From Methyloversatilis universalis FAM5 (GTDB taxonomy: Bacteria; Pseudomonadota; Gammaproteobacteria; Burkholderiales; Rhodocyclaceae), in NCBI RefSeq assembly GCF_000214035.2, contig NZ_AFHG01000036.1, forward strand, positions 123,402 through 187,401: a stretch of DNA of 64,000 bases, written 5' to 3'. The notes beneath the pieces were generated by a model. That model was given only the letters and a program-made list of their open reading frames with translations. It did not search any database and had not been told where the DNA came from. Made by a program: the position numbers and the translations under genes. Positions 55,164-63,649 of this stretch are shown one piece after another. Every line of letters starts with the position of its first letter. Positions within the stretch are counted from its first letter, which is position 1.

Positions 55164-55613
55164 ATGGCAAGCGAACGCCCGATACTGCTGGTTGAAGACA
55201 ATCCGGATGACGAAGCCCTCACGCTTCGCGCCTTTCACAAGAACCGCATCGCGAACGAAGTCGTGGTCGCCCGTGACGGGGTCGAAGCGCTCGACTACCT
55301 GTTCGGCACCGGCGCCTACGCCGGGCGCGACCTGTCGGTGGCGCCGGCGGTCATCCTGCTCGATCTGAAGCTGCCCCGCGTAGATGGTCTCGAAGTGCTG
55401 CGCCGTGTGCGCGCCGACGCCCGCACCAATCTGCTGCCTGTGGTCATCCTGACCACCTCGCGCGAACAGCAGGACATCTACGAGGCCTACCAGCTCGGCG
55501 CCAACAGCTATATCCGCAAGCCGGTCGATTTCGAGAAATTCATCTACGCGGTCGGCCAGCTCGGCCTGTACTGGCTGGTTCTGAACGAACCGGTCGATCC
55601 GCCGGGCCTCTGA
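55164..55613 (+). CDS. Single-domain response regulator, Rcp1-like
   Basis: A 149-residue receiver domain without an output domain. The acidic pocket is VEDNPDDEALTLRAF, the phospho-acceptor is Asp67 (VILLDLKLPRVDGLEVL), the switch Thr lies in VVILTTSREQQD and the Lys in NSYIRKPVDFEKF. The long beta-3/alpha-3 loop and the ending QLGLYWLVLNEP are typical of Rcp1-type partners of phytochrome-like kinases. It should accept phosphate from the kinase encoded just upstream. The output may be a protein-protein contact, as no DNA-binding domain is present. Confidence 0.94.
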   Translation: MASERPILLVEDNPDDEALTLRAFHKNRIANEVVVARDGVEALDYLFGTGAYAGRDLSVAPAVILLDLKLPRVDGLEVLRRVRADARTNLLPVVILTTSREQQDIYEAYQLGANSYIRKPVDFEKFIYAVGQLGLYWLVLNEPVDPPGL

Positions 55614-55621
55614 GCGCGGTC

Positions 55622-55697
55622 GCCGCAGCGAGGGCGCCGCTCCCACGAAGTCGGCGACAGACTGCGGACACCTGTGGGAGCGGCGCCCCCGCCGCGA
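55622..55697. repeat. REP inverted pair between the response regulator and the iron permease
   Basis: GGGCGCCGCTCCCAC (55632-55646) and its exact complement GTGGGAGCGGCGCCC (55674-55688) are 27 bases apart, each with a GC-rich CGCCGC tail. This is the same element as at 60.1-61.0 kb. It sits between two convergent genes, a usual REP place. Confidence 0.88.
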
Positions 55698-55764
55698 AAG
55701 GGCCTGCCCCACCACCGCATCCAGCAAAGCCGCCGAACTCCTGGCGACTGAGTCGCCACGCTTG

Positions 55765-57474
55765 TCAGTTCCGCCGCGAACGCGCGATCTGGCGTGACAG
55801 CGCAATCAGCGGCAGCAGACCCACCACCACGATGGCGAGTGCCGAGGTCGAGGCCTCCTGCAGCCGTTCGTCGCTGGCCAGCGTATAGGCCTGGGTGGCC
55901 AGGGTGTCGAAATTGAACGGCCGCATCACCAGCGTGGCCGGCAGTTCCTTCATCACGTCCACAAAGACCAGCAGCGAAGCGGTCAGCAGGCTGCCGCGCA
56001 GCATGGGCCAGTGCACCCGGCGCAGCGTTTCGCCGGCGCCCAGCCCCAGACTGCGCGCCGCCTCGTCCATGCTGGGCGTGATGCGGGCCAGGCCGGATTC
56101 CACCGACTGCAGCGACACCGTCAGGAAGCGCGCCAGATAGGCGTAGATCAGCGCCGCGATGCCGCCGGTCAGCAAGAGGCCCGGATTCTGGCCGGTCCAG
56201 TGTGCCCACAGACCGGACAGCGCGTGATCCAGCCGGGTGACCGGAATCAGGATGCCCACCGCAATCACCGCGCCCGGCACTGCGTAGCCCAGGCCGACCG
56301 CGCCGCGCGCCAGCGCGACCAGCCGCGAGCGGCTCACGCGCACCGCGTAGGCCAGCAGCAGCGCCAGCGCCACCGCACAGACGCTCGCGGTCGCGGCCAG
56401 CGTGAAACTGTTCAGGGCCAGCCCGATGAAGCGTTCGCCGAACTGCGCGTCGCCTTCGGAAAACGCCCACTTCATCAGCACGCCGGCCGGAATCAGGAAG
56501 CCGGCGGCCAGCGGCAGCAGGCAGAGCGCGCTCACGCAGCCACCGGCAAACGGCGACAGCGCCTGCCGACGGGCGCTGCCGCCGGCCCGGCCGCTGTCGT
56601 GGAAGCGTGCGGCGCCGCGACTCATCCGTTCCAGCAGCAGCAGCGTGGCGACGAATCCGAGCAGCACCGCGGCCAGCTGGGCGGCCGCCACCCGGTCGCC
56701 GAGCGAGAACCAGGCGCGGTAGATGCCGGTGGTGAAGGTCTGCACGCCGAAATAGCTCACCGCGCCGTAGTCGGCCAGCGTTTCCATCAGCGCCAGCGAC
56801 ACGCCGGCGGCGATGGCCGGACGCGCCAGCGGCAGGGTGATGCGGAAGAAGGCCGACCAGGCGCCCTGCCCCAGCATGCGCGCCGCCTCGTTCAGGCCGG
56901 CCGCGCGTTCGATCAGCGACTGGCGCACCAGCAGATAGACGTAGGGATAGAGCACCGCGACGAACATGCAGGCCGCCCCGCCGGTGCTGCGCACGTCCGG
57001 GAACCAGTAATCGCCGCGTTCCAAGCCGAAGGTGTCGCGCAGCGCGGTCTGCACCGGGCCGACGAACTGCAGCAGGTCGGTATACGTATAGGCCATCACG
57101 TAGGCCGGCGTCGCCAGCGGCAGCACCATGGCCCATTCCAGCACGCGACGGCCCGGAAATTCCCACATCACGGTGGCCCACGCGGTCGCCACACCTATGG
57201 TCGCAGTGCCAAGCCCCACCCACAGGCAGAGCCACAGCGTGCTGGCGATGTAATCCGGCAGCACGGTAGAGGCCAGATGCGCCCAGGTATCGCCGGTGCC
57301 GCCGGCGAACAGGTTGAACAGCACCGACAGCACCGGTGCGGCGACCAGCGCGGCCAGCAGCAGCGCACTCAGCGACAGGGGGTGAAAACGGCGGGCGAAC
57401 ACGTGGCGGATGGGCTGTGCCGGCCGGGCCGGCTTTCGGTTGCGGTGTGTTGTCGTGCGGAACGCTGTCCACAC
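55765..57474 (-). CDS. fbpB: Ferric iron ABC transporter permease (FbpB type)
   Basis: A 569-residue inner-membrane permease with 12 helices in two copies. Each half has an EAA loop: LNEAARMLGQGAWSAFFRI near residue 195 and MDEAARSLGLGAGETLRRVH near 475. The layout is that of FbpB/SfuB iron(III) permeases. Translation seems to begin at a GTG at 57474, about 12 bases after a TATAAT, with no ribosome site; a second GTG at 57402 is the alternative. It is divergent from the ATPase gene across an 86-base gap with a Fur-like site. No periplasmic binding protein gene lies in the window. Confidence 0.88.
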   Translation of the reverse strand: MWTAFRTTTHRNRKPARPAQPIRHVFARRFHPLSLSALLLAALVAAPVLSVLFNLFAGGTGDTWAHLASTVLPDYIASTLWLCLWVGLGTATIGVATAWATVMWEFPGRRVLEWAMVLPLATPAYVMAYTYTDLLQFVGPVQTALRDTFGLERGDYWFPDVRSTGGAACMFVAVLYPYVYLLVRQSLIERAAGLNEAARMLGQGAWSAFFRITLPLARPAIAAGVSLALMETLADYGAVSYFGVQTFTTGIYRAWFSLGDRVAAAQLAAVLLGFVATLLLLERMSRGAARFHDSGRAGGSARRQALSPFAGGCVSALCLLPLAAGFLIPAGVLMKWAFSEGDAQFGERFIGLALNSFTLAATASVCAVALALLLAYAVRVSRSRLVALARGAVGLGYAVPGAVIAVGILIPVTRLDHALSGLWAHWTGQNPGLLLTGGIAALIYAYLARFLTVSLQSVESGLARITPSMDEAARSLGLGAGETLRRVHWPMLRGSLLTASLLVFVDVMKELPATLVMRPFNFDTLATQAYTLASDERLQEASTSALAIVVVGLLPLIALSRQIARSRRN

Positions 57475-57485
57475 GACGGCGCTGC

Positions 57486-57521
57486 ATTATAATTGAGAGC
57501 GATTATCGATCTTGATACAGA
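57486..57521. promoter_or_regulatory. Bidirectional Fur-like box and overlapping promoters
   Basis: TATAATTGAGAGCGATTAT (57488-57506), followed by CG, is a good match to a Fur box (compare TTGAGAATGATTATC-like sites). On the minus strand it includes TATAAT, the likely -10 of fbpB. On the plus strand TTGAGA (57493-57498) and TACAGA (57516-57521), 17 bases apart, form the likely promoter of fbpC. Iron repression of both genes from one site is inferred. Confidence 0.7.
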
Positions 57522-57560
57522 TCACTGATTTGTCCTGCCGCCGCCCTCAGACTTCGGTTC

Positions 57561-58646
57561 ATGTCACAACTGCAGCTTGAATCCGTACGCATCGCGTACG
57601 GCGCCACCGAAGTCGTCCGCGACCTCTCGCTCAGCCTCGAACGGGGCCACATCGGCTGCCTGCTCGGCCCGTCCGGCTGCGGCAAGACCACCATCCTGCG
57701 CGCCATCGCCGGTTTCGAGCGGCTGACCGGCGGTCGCATCGCCATCCGCGGAGAAACCGTATCCACGCCGCAGCAGCACCGCGCGCCGGAACAGCGGCGG
57801 GTGGGCATGGTGTTCCAGGACTTCGCGCTGTTTCCGCATCTGAGCGTGGCCGACAACGTGTCTTTCGGCCTGCGCAGCGGCTCGCGCGCGGAACGTCGCG
57901 CCCGTGCAGACGACATGCTGGCGGTGGTCGGTCTGAGCGAACACGCCGACAAGTACCCGCACCAGCTGTCCGGCGGCCAGCAGCAGCGGGTGGCACTGGC
58001 GCGCGCACTGGCGCCGGATCCGGAACTGCTGCTGCTCGACGAACCGTTCTCCAGTCTCGACGTCGAGCTGCGCACCCGGCTCGCGGTCGAACTGCGCGAC
58101 ATCCTGAAGGCACGCGGCATCACCGCCATCCTGGTCACCCACGACCAGCAGGAAGCGTTCGCCATCGCCGACGAGATCGGCGTGATGAAGGCGGGCGAGA
58201 TGCTGCAGTGGGACAGCGCCTACAACCTCTACCACCGCCCGGCCAGCCGCTTCGTCGCGGACTTCGTCGGTCAGGGCGTCTTCCTCCCGGGCACGCTGCG
58301 TGGCGACCACGAAGTGGAACTGGAACTGGGCGTGCTGCGCAGCGAATTCCCGTTCGAATGTAAGGACGGCTGCCCGCACTGCGCCGGCAACACCCGGGTC
58401 GACGTGCTGTTGCGGCCGGACGACGTGGTGCATGACGACGCCGCGCCGCTGCGCGCCGAAGTGATGGGCAAATCCTTCCGCGGCGCGGAGTTCCTGTACA
58501 CGCTGAGGCTGGCGTCCGGCCAGCGCGTGCTGTCGCTGGTGCCGTCGCATCACAATCACGCGATCGGCGAATTCATCGGCATCCGGCTCGACGCCGACCA
58601 TGTGGTGGCTTTCCGCCACCCCGAGGCGGCTGCCCGCGCAGCGTGA
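57561..58646 (+). CDS. fbpC: Ferric iron ABC transporter ATP-binding protein
   Basis: A 361-residue ABC ATPase. Walker A is [14 protein letters not shown] near residue 35, the Q-loop [20 protein letters not shown], the signature [16 protein letters not shown], Walker [17 protein letters not shown] and the His switch [14 protein letters not shown] regulatory domain follows. It contains an unusual cysteine cluster, Cys267-x3-Cys271-x2-Cys274 ([13 protein letters not shown]), which could bind iron or an Fe-S cluster as a feedback sensor; this is inferred. It pairs with the divergent fbpB. The stop overlaps the aat start (GTGA). Confidence 0.9.
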   Translation: MSQLQLESVRIAYGATEVVRDLSLSLERGHIGCLLGPSGCGKTTILRAIAGFERLTGGRIAIRGETVSTPQQHRAPEQRRVGMVFQDFALFPHLSVADNVSFGLRSGSRAERRARADDMLAVVGLSEHADKYPHQLSGGQQQRVALARALAPDPELLLLDEPFSSLDVELRTRLAVELRDILKARGITAILVTHDQQEAFAIADEIGVMKAGEMLQWDSAYNLYHRPASRFVADFVGQGVFLPGTLRGDHEVELELGVLRSEFPFECKDGCPHCAGNTRVDVLLRPDDVVHDDAAPLRAEVMGKSFRGAEFLYTLRLASGQRVLSLVPSHHNHAIGEFIGIRLDADHVVAFRHPEAAARAA

Positions 58647-59347
58647 TTCCCTGGCTGGAACCGGGCGACGCCTTTCCGCCGGTCACGCAGGCGCTGGCCG
58701 AACCCAACGGCCTGCTCGCCGCCGGCCTCGAACTGACGCCGCAACGCATTCTGGACGCCTACCGCCAGGGCATCTTCCCCTGGTTTTCAGAAGGCGAGCC
58801 GGTGCTCTGGTGGAGCCCGGACCCGCGCATGGTGCTGGTGCCATCAGAAATCCGCATCACGCCGTCGATGCGCAAGGTGCTGCGCAACCGTACATACGAA
58901 GTGCGCTGCGACACCGCCTTCGAGCAGGTGATGCGGCTGTGCGCCGAACCGCGTGACGGCCAGCGCGGCACCTGGATTTCCGCACCGATGATCGCCGCCT
59001 ACTGCGCACTGCACGCGCAGGGCTGGGCGCACAGCGTCGAAATCTGGGTTGGCGGCGAACTGGTCGGCGGACTCTACGGCATGGCCATCGGCCGCATGTT
59101 CTACGGCGAATCGATGTTCAGTCGCGTGCGCGACGGATCGAAGATTGCGCTGGTGCATCTCGCGCGCTATCTTGAATCGCAGGGTTTCGAACTGATCGAC
59201 TGCCAGATGAACACCGCGCATCTGGCGTCCATGGGCGGACGTGAAATTGCGCGCAGCGAATTCTGCCGCGTGCTGTCACAGTCGGTGCTGTCGGCCCACC
59301 CGCGCCGCTGGCGTACCGACGAAATCCCGCATTACTTCAAAGACTGA
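58643..59347 (+). CDS. aat: Leucyl/phenylalanyl-tRNA-protein transferase
   Basis: A 234-residue GNAT-fold enzyme of the N-degron pathway. It adds Leu or Phe from tRNA to N-terminal Arg or Lys so that ClpS/ClpAP degrades the protein. Conserved parts are AYRQGIFPWFSEGEPVLWWS, PDPRMVL, the GGLYGMAIGRMFYGESMFSR core and DCQMNTAHLASMGGREIAR. The start is a GTG overlapping the fbpC stop. It is followed 18 bases later by bpt, the other N-degron transferase. Confidence 0.97.
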   Translation: MIPWLEPGDAFPPVTQALAEPNGLLAAGLELTPQRILDAYRQGIFPWFSEGEPVLWWSPDPRMVLVPSEIRITPSMRKVLRNRTYEVRCDTAFEQVMRLCAEPRDGQRGTWISAPMIAAYCALHAQGWAHSVEIWVGGELVGGLYGMAIGRMFYGESMFSRVRDGSKIALVHLARYLESQGFELIDCQMNTAHLASMGGREIARSEFCRVLSQSVLSAHPRRWRTDEIPHYFKD

Positions 59348-59365
59348 ACACCGACCGCTGACGCC

Positions 59366-60115
59366 ATGGCGCTGCTCAAGGACCTGCCCTTCACCACCCT
59401 GCAGTTCTATGCGACGGCGCCCTATGCCTGTTCCTATTTGCAGGGGCGTACCGCCCGTTCGCAGGTCGCCACGCCGTCCAACCTGATCGATTCCCGGCTG
59501 TACAGCGATCTGGTGCGCGCCGGCTTCCGCCGCAGCGGCGTGTTTACCTACCGGCCCTACTGCGACGCCTGCCGCGCCTGCACGCCGGTGCGCCTGCCGG
59601 TCGATCGCTTCGTGCCGTCACGCACCCAGCGCCGGGCCGAGAAGAAGCACGACGACCTGGTGGCGCGCGAAGCGCCGCTGTCCTTCCGCGAAGAGCATTA
59701 CGCGCTGTACCAGCGCTACCAGTCCAGCCGGCACAGCGGTGGCGGCATGGACCAGGATTCACGGGAGCAGTACGCGCACTTCCTGCTGCAGAGCCATGTC
59801 GACACCCGGCTGATCGAATTCCGCGAAGGCAGCGCGCCGGACGCGCCGCTGCGCATCGTGAGCATCATCGACATCCTCGATGACGGCCTGTCTTCGGTCT
59901 ACACCTACTACGACCCGGACGTCGAAGGCGCCAGCTATGGCACCTTCAACATCCTGTGGCAGGTACGCCTCGCCCGGCTGCTTGGCCTGCACCACGTCTA
60001 TCTGGGCTACTGGATACGCGACAGCGCCAAGATGGCCTACAAATCCCGCTTCCGCCCGCTCGAAGGCCGCATCAACAGCGCCTGGCGCGAGCTGGACGAC
60101 GACGACCTCAGCTGA
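59366..60115 (+). CDS. bpt: Aspartate/glutamate leucyltransferase (Bpt)
   Basis: A 249-residue ATE1-like transferase that leucylates N-terminal Asp or Glu, sending proteins to the same ClpAP route as Aat. The N-terminal Cys-rich part reads [20 protein letters not shown], then [18 protein letters not shown]. The C-terminal ATE domain has [20 protein letters not shown] and [20 protein letters not shown] then [20 protein letters not shown]. Length is normal for the bacterial Bpt group. aat-bpt is a common pair. Confidence 0.96.
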   Translation: MALLKDLPFTTLQFYATAPYACSYLQGRTARSQVATPSNLIDSRLYSDLVRAGFRRSGVFTYRPYCDACRACTPVRLPVDRFVPSRTQRRAEKKHDDLVAREAPLSFREEHYALYQRYQSSRHSGGGMDQDSREQYAHFLLQSHVDTRLIEFREGSAPDAPLRIVSIIDILDDGLSSVYTYYDPDVEGASYGTFNILWQVRLARLLGLHHVYLGYWIRDSAKMAYKSRFRPLEGRINSAWRELDDDDLS

Positions 60116-60119
60116 ATCA

Positions 60120-60318
60120 TCGCGGCGAGGCGCCGCTCCCACAAAACCGCCAGTCACCGGCGAGCCCAGATTGTGGGAGCGGCGCCCTCGCATCGATTCC
60201 GGTGCCCGCTCAATAGATGGCGCCAAGTACAGGCCCTGTCGCGACGGGGCGTCGCTCCCACAAAACCGCCAGTCACCGGCGAGCCCAGATTGTGGGAGCG
60301 GCGCCCTCGCCGCGATTA
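60120..60318. repeat. REP elements, two paired units in direct repeat
   Basis: Two units, each a reverse arm (CGCCGCTCCCACA or CGTCGCTCCCACA), a conserved spacer (AAACCGCCAGTCACCGGCGA and a few more) and a forward arm (TGTGGGAGCGGCGCCCTCGC). From 60133 to 60190 the sequence recurs 120 bases later, at 60253-60310, with no difference that I can see. The units lie between bpt and the rayT remnant. Confidence 0.9.
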
Positions 60319-60364
60319 CTGCTGGGGCAATAGCGCGCTGCCGACCATCTCGCCGCCGCACGCC

Positions 60365-60814
60365 TCATTGCGGCAGCCAGATCGCGTCCCAATGCGGATA
60401 GTCTCCAACCCTGTCCACCAGCCCCGCCCGGACAGGATTCGCGACGATGTAGCGGGCACAATTGATCAGGCTCTCCTCGTCGCGCAGCGCGTGATCGTGA
60501 AATCCGGCCTGCCAGATACGCCGACCGCAGCGATGCGCGCTCACGGACTTCAGCTACTGCATCTGCGCCTGCAGCGACAGAGAACCGGTCAGCGTCAGCA
60601 GGCAATGAAGATGATCCGGCATCAGCACATACGCCAGAAGCTCGAGTTCTCCGCGCTCGACAGCAGCCGCAAGCGTCCGGACAACACAGCGCGCCGCGAT
60701 CAGGTCACGGAATATCGGGGCTCGCCCGATCGTCGTGGTGGTGACCATGTAGGTGACGCCGGTCTGCGAATAGCGGCCCTTGCGCAAACGGTGGGAAGAG
60801 GGAAGATCATTCAT
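60365..60814 (-). pseudogene. rayT: REP-associated tyrosine transposase RayT, interrupted by an amber codon
   Basis: The full frame is 149 sense-like codons plus a stop, with one in-frame TAG at 60556-60554. The first 86 residues (MNDLPSSHRLRKGRYSQTGV, VLMPDHLHCLLTL) contain the DHLH part of the HUH nuclease site. Reading continues in the same frame after the TAG: LKSVSAHRCGRRIWQAGFHD, then RYIVANPVRAGLVDRVGDYP and HWDAIWLPQ. This is the rest of the family, with the Tyr of RYIVANP as the likely catalytic residue. The break is therefore a single base substitution (W, S or Q codon to TAG), not a frameshift. The short product lacks the Tyr and should be inactive. The gene is flanked on both sides by REP elements. 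Confidence 0.85.
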
Positions 60815-60860
60815 GCATAAAGCATAGAATAAAGAAAGCCGGCTGAAACCGCTTCTGCCT

Positions 60861-61008
60861 TGTGGGAGCGGCGCCCCCGCCGCGATTTCTGCGCCTGTTC
60901 AGGAGACTGCGCCGGGCGCAGGCCCTATCGCGACGGGGCGTCGCTCCCACGAAAACCCGCCAGTCACCGCCGAGTCCAGATTGTGCGAGCGGCGCCCCCG
61001 CCGCGATT
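60861..61008. repeat. REP elements on the far side of rayT
   Basis: Three arms: forward TGTGGGAGCGGCGCCCCCGC at 60861-60880, reverse GGGGCGTCGCTCCCAC ending at 60950, then a forward arm at 60982-61007 with one change (GTGCGAGC). The spacer CCGCCAGTCACCGCCGAG is nearly the same as in the left-hand cluster. The rest of 60815-61130 contains no gene that I can support. Confidence 0.88.
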
Positions 61009-61130
61009 TCGGCGTTCGCTGGCGAGACTGCGCCGGCCACCGCCATGCGCCGGTTGCCTCGTCCCGGTGGCCGGCCGATAATCCGCGGCTTTGCGCCGCA
61101 GCATCGCGGTGCGCCGATCCGGATTCCGCC

Positions 61131-62144
61131 ATGCTCTACCCGCTGCTGCGCCCCCTGCTGTTCTCGCTCGACGCCGAGCACGCCCATGAACTGACGCTGG
61201 GCACGCTGGCGAAGCATCCTGGCCTGGTGCCGCAACAGCGCATCGCCGCGAATCCGGTGCGGGTGATGGGCATCGATTTCCCGAATCCGGTCGGGCTCGC
61301 CGCCGGGCTGGACAAGAACGGCGCCGCCATCGACGGCCTGGCCCGTCTCGGTTTCGGCTTCATCGAGATCGGCACGGTCACGCCGCGGCCGCAGCCGGGC
61401 AATCCGAAGCCGCGCATGTTCCGGCTGCCGCAGGCAAACGCCATCATCAACCGCATGGGCTTCAACAACCTCGGTCTGGACGTGCTGATCGAGAACGTGA
61501 AGCGCTCGCGCTGGGTGCGCGAGGGCGGCATCCTCGGCATCAACATCGGCAAGAACGCCGACACGCCGATCGAGCGTGCCACCGACGACTACCTGATCGG
61601 CCTGCGCGGCGCACACCCGTACGCGCGCTACATCACGGTGAACATTTCAAGCCCGAACACCAAGAACCTGCGCCAGCTGCAGGGCGCGGACGAACTGAAC
61701 CAGCTGCTGGGCGCGCTCGACGCCGAGCGCCGGAAGCTCGACGCCGCCGCCGGCCGCGTGGTCCCGGTCGCGCTGAAGATCGCGCCCGACCTCGACCCGG
61801 AACAGATCGAAGCGATCGCCGACGCCACGGTGCGTCACCACATCGACGCGCTGATCGCGACCAACACCACGCTGTCGCGCACCGGCGTCGAGAACCTGCC
61901 GCATGGCGGCGAGGCCGGCGGTCTGTCCGGTGCGCCGGTGTATGAGAAGTCGACTGCGGTGCTGCGCGCGCTGGCGCAGCGGCTGAACGGCCGTGTGCCG
62001 CTGATCGGCGTCGGCGGCATCACCGAAGGCGTGCACGCGAAGGCCAAGATCGACGCCGGCGCACAGCTGGTGCAGCTGTACAGCGGCCTGATCTACCGCG
62101 GCCCGGCGCTGGTGGCCGACGCCGCACGCGCGCTGGCGCGCTGA
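61131..62144 (+). CDS. pyrD: Dihydroorotate dehydrogenase, class 2 (quinone)
   Basis: A 337-residue membrane-associated flavoenzyme of pyrimidine synthesis that passes electrons to quinone. The N-terminal helix ([20 protein letters not shown]) is the membrane-contact region typical of class 2. FMN and active-site blocks are [70 protein letters not shown] (catalytic Ser) and [18 protein letters not shown] chose the ATG at 61131; the frame is open upstream through the REP region but that part is not conserved. Confidence 0.97.
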   Translation: MLYPLLRPLLFSLDAEHAHELTLGTLAKHPGLVPQQRIAANPVRVMGIDFPNPVGLAAGLDKNGAAIDGLARLGFGFIEIGTVTPRPQPGNPKPRMFRLPQANAIINRMGFNNLGLDVLIENVKRSRWVREGGILGINIGKNADTPIERATDDYLIGLRGAHPYARYITVNISSPNTKNLRQLQGADELNQLLGALDAERRKLDAAAGRVVPVALKIAPDLDPEQIEAIADATVRHHIDALIATNTTLSRTGVENLPHGGEAGGLSGAPVYEKSTAVLRALAQRLNGRVPLIGVGGITEGVHAKAKIDAGAQLVQLYSGLIYRGPALVADAARALAR

Positions 62145-62151
62145 ACCCGGC

Positions 62152-63525
62152 GTGAGCGTGGCCGCCCGCGAAACGCCGCGCGGCATCGCCGCCGGCATCG
62201 TGTCGCTGGCCTGGCCGATGTTCGTGTCGCAGCTCGCGGGCATCGGCACCCACGTCGCGGACACCGTCATCGCCGGCCATCACGCCACGGTCGACCTGGC
62301 CGCCGTGGCGGTGGGCGGTGGCCTGTTCGTATCGGTGGTGATCGCGCTGATCGGCGTGCTGCAGGCGGCCTCGCCCATCATCGCCCACCACGTCGGCGCC
62401 AACCGTCACGAAGACATCGCGCCAGCCTTCCAGCAGGCGGTGTGGCTGGCGCTCTTCCTGTCGGTGCCGGGTGCGCTGCTGCTGGCCTTTCCCGACCCAC
62501 TGCTCGCGCTGTCGCGGCTCGACCCGGTGGTCGAAGCCAAGGCGCGCGCCTACCTCGCGGCACTGGCCTGGGCGGTGCCATGCGCGCTGCTGTTCCGCGC
62601 CTTCCAGGCGCTGATGAACGGCATCGGTCATCCGCGGCCGGTCATGGTCATCATGCTGGCCTGTCTTGCGGTGCATGTGCCGCTGGCGTGGGCGCTCACC
62701 ACCGGGGTGTTCGGCGCACCGCTGGGCGCGCTGGGCTGCGGCCTCTCGACGCTGGCGGTGAATGCGCTATCGGTGCTGCTGGGGCTGGGCTATCTGCTGC
62801 GGGCGGGCCGCATGCGTACCCTGCGCCCGTTCGCCGACTGGCAGGCGCCGCGCGCCTGGGCGCAGCGCGACATGCTGCGGCTGGGCGGGCCGATGGGGGT
62901 GTCGAATTTCGTCGAAATCACCAGCTTCACCCTGATCGCGCTGTTCGTCGCCCGGCTGGGTCCGGACGTGGTCGGCGGGCATCGCGTGGTGGCCAACCTG
63001 AACGGCCTCTGTTTCATGCTGCCGCTGGCCCTGGGCAGCGGCACGCTGGTGCGGGTCGGCCAGGCTGCCGGCGCGCGCGACTGGACACGCGCGCGCAGCA
63101 CGGCGCTGACTGGTTTCACGCTGGCCAGCGGACTGGCGGTGCTGGTCGGACTGGCGCTGTGGGCGCTGCACGAGCCGGTGCTGACGCTGTTCAGCAGCGA
63201 CACCGCGGTGCTGGCGGTCGCCCGCGGTCTGATCCCCTATGTCGTGCTGTTCGTGCTGGTCGATGCGGCGCATACGCTGGCCTCGTTCGCGCTGCGCGGC
63301 TACAAGGTGACGCTGGCGCCCATGCTGGTCCACACCGTGTGCTTCTGGGGCGTCGGGCTGGGCCTGGGCGCGTGGCTTGCATTCCACGGACTCGAGGGCG
63401 TGACCGCACCGATGGGCGCCGCCGGCTTCTGGCTCGCGACCCTGCTGTCCACCGCGCTGGCGGGCATCCTGATCGGCGGACTGCTGTTGCGGGTGATCCG
63501 CCGTACGCCGCCCGCACAGCGCTGA
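62152..63525 (+). CDS. MATE-family efflux transporter
   Basis: A 457-residue protein with 12 hydrophobic helices in two MATE repeats. Typical segments are LAWPMFVSQLAGIGTHVADT, VIAGHHATVDLAAVAVGG and ALMNGIGHPRPVMVIMLACL in the first half, and RLGGPMGVSNFVEITSFTLI, ALGSGTLVRVGQAAGARDW in the second. It exports cationic drugs or metabolites with H+ or Na+; the substrate is unknown. A GTG start lies 7 bases after pyrD, so both may be one transcript. Confidence 0.93.
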   Translation: MSVAARETPRGIAAGIVSLAWPMFVSQLAGIGTHVADTVIAGHHATVDLAAVAVGGGLFVSVVIALIGVLQAASPIIAHHVGANRHEDIAPAFQQAVWLALFLSVPGALLLAFPDPLLALSRLDPVVEAKARAYLAALAWAVPCALLFRAFQALMNGIGHPRPVMVIMLACLAVHVPLAWALTTGVFGAPLGALGCGLSTLAVNALSVLLGLGYLLRAGRMRTLRPFADWQAPRAWAQRDMLRLGGPMGVSNFVEITSFTLIALFVARLGPDVVGGHRVVANLNGLCFMLPLALGSGTLVRVGQAAGARDWTRARSTALTGFTLASGLAVLVGLALWALHEPVLTLFSSDTAVLAVARGLIPYVVLFVLVDAAHTLASFALRGYKVTLAPMLVHTVCFWGVGLGLGAWLAFHGLEGVTAPMGAAGFWLATLLSTALAGILIGGLLLRVIRRTPPAQR

Positions 63526-63649
63526 AACGCCGCCCGGACCCGGGAAAAACTCCCGACCGTGCACCGGGTGCGGTCTATCAGGTAAAGTCCGCCACTGCCC
63601 CGCCCGGAACAGAACAAACCACTCGTCCGGGTTTGCCCCAGCACCGCTG

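Noticed and set aside
60120-60318. Repeated 57-base blocks considered as a CRISPR array
   Set aside because: There are only two copies, they contain internal inverted repeats, and identical arms occur at other intergenic sites. This is REP structure; no cas genes are present.
60554-60556. Amber codon in rayT as a recoded residue such as pyrrolysine
   Set aside because: Nothing in the window suggests a pyrrolysine system, and the family has ordinary residues at this place. Mutation is the simpler reading.
60273-60605. Open frame of 110 codons overlapping the end of rayT
   Set aside because: It is out of frame with the conserved RayT sequence, which continues after the TAG in the original frame. 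It is not a separate gene.
63526-63649. Possible promoter for the TonB-like gene (TAAAGT near 63582)
   Set aside because: No acceptable -35 and no Fur-like box were seen, so I do not list it.
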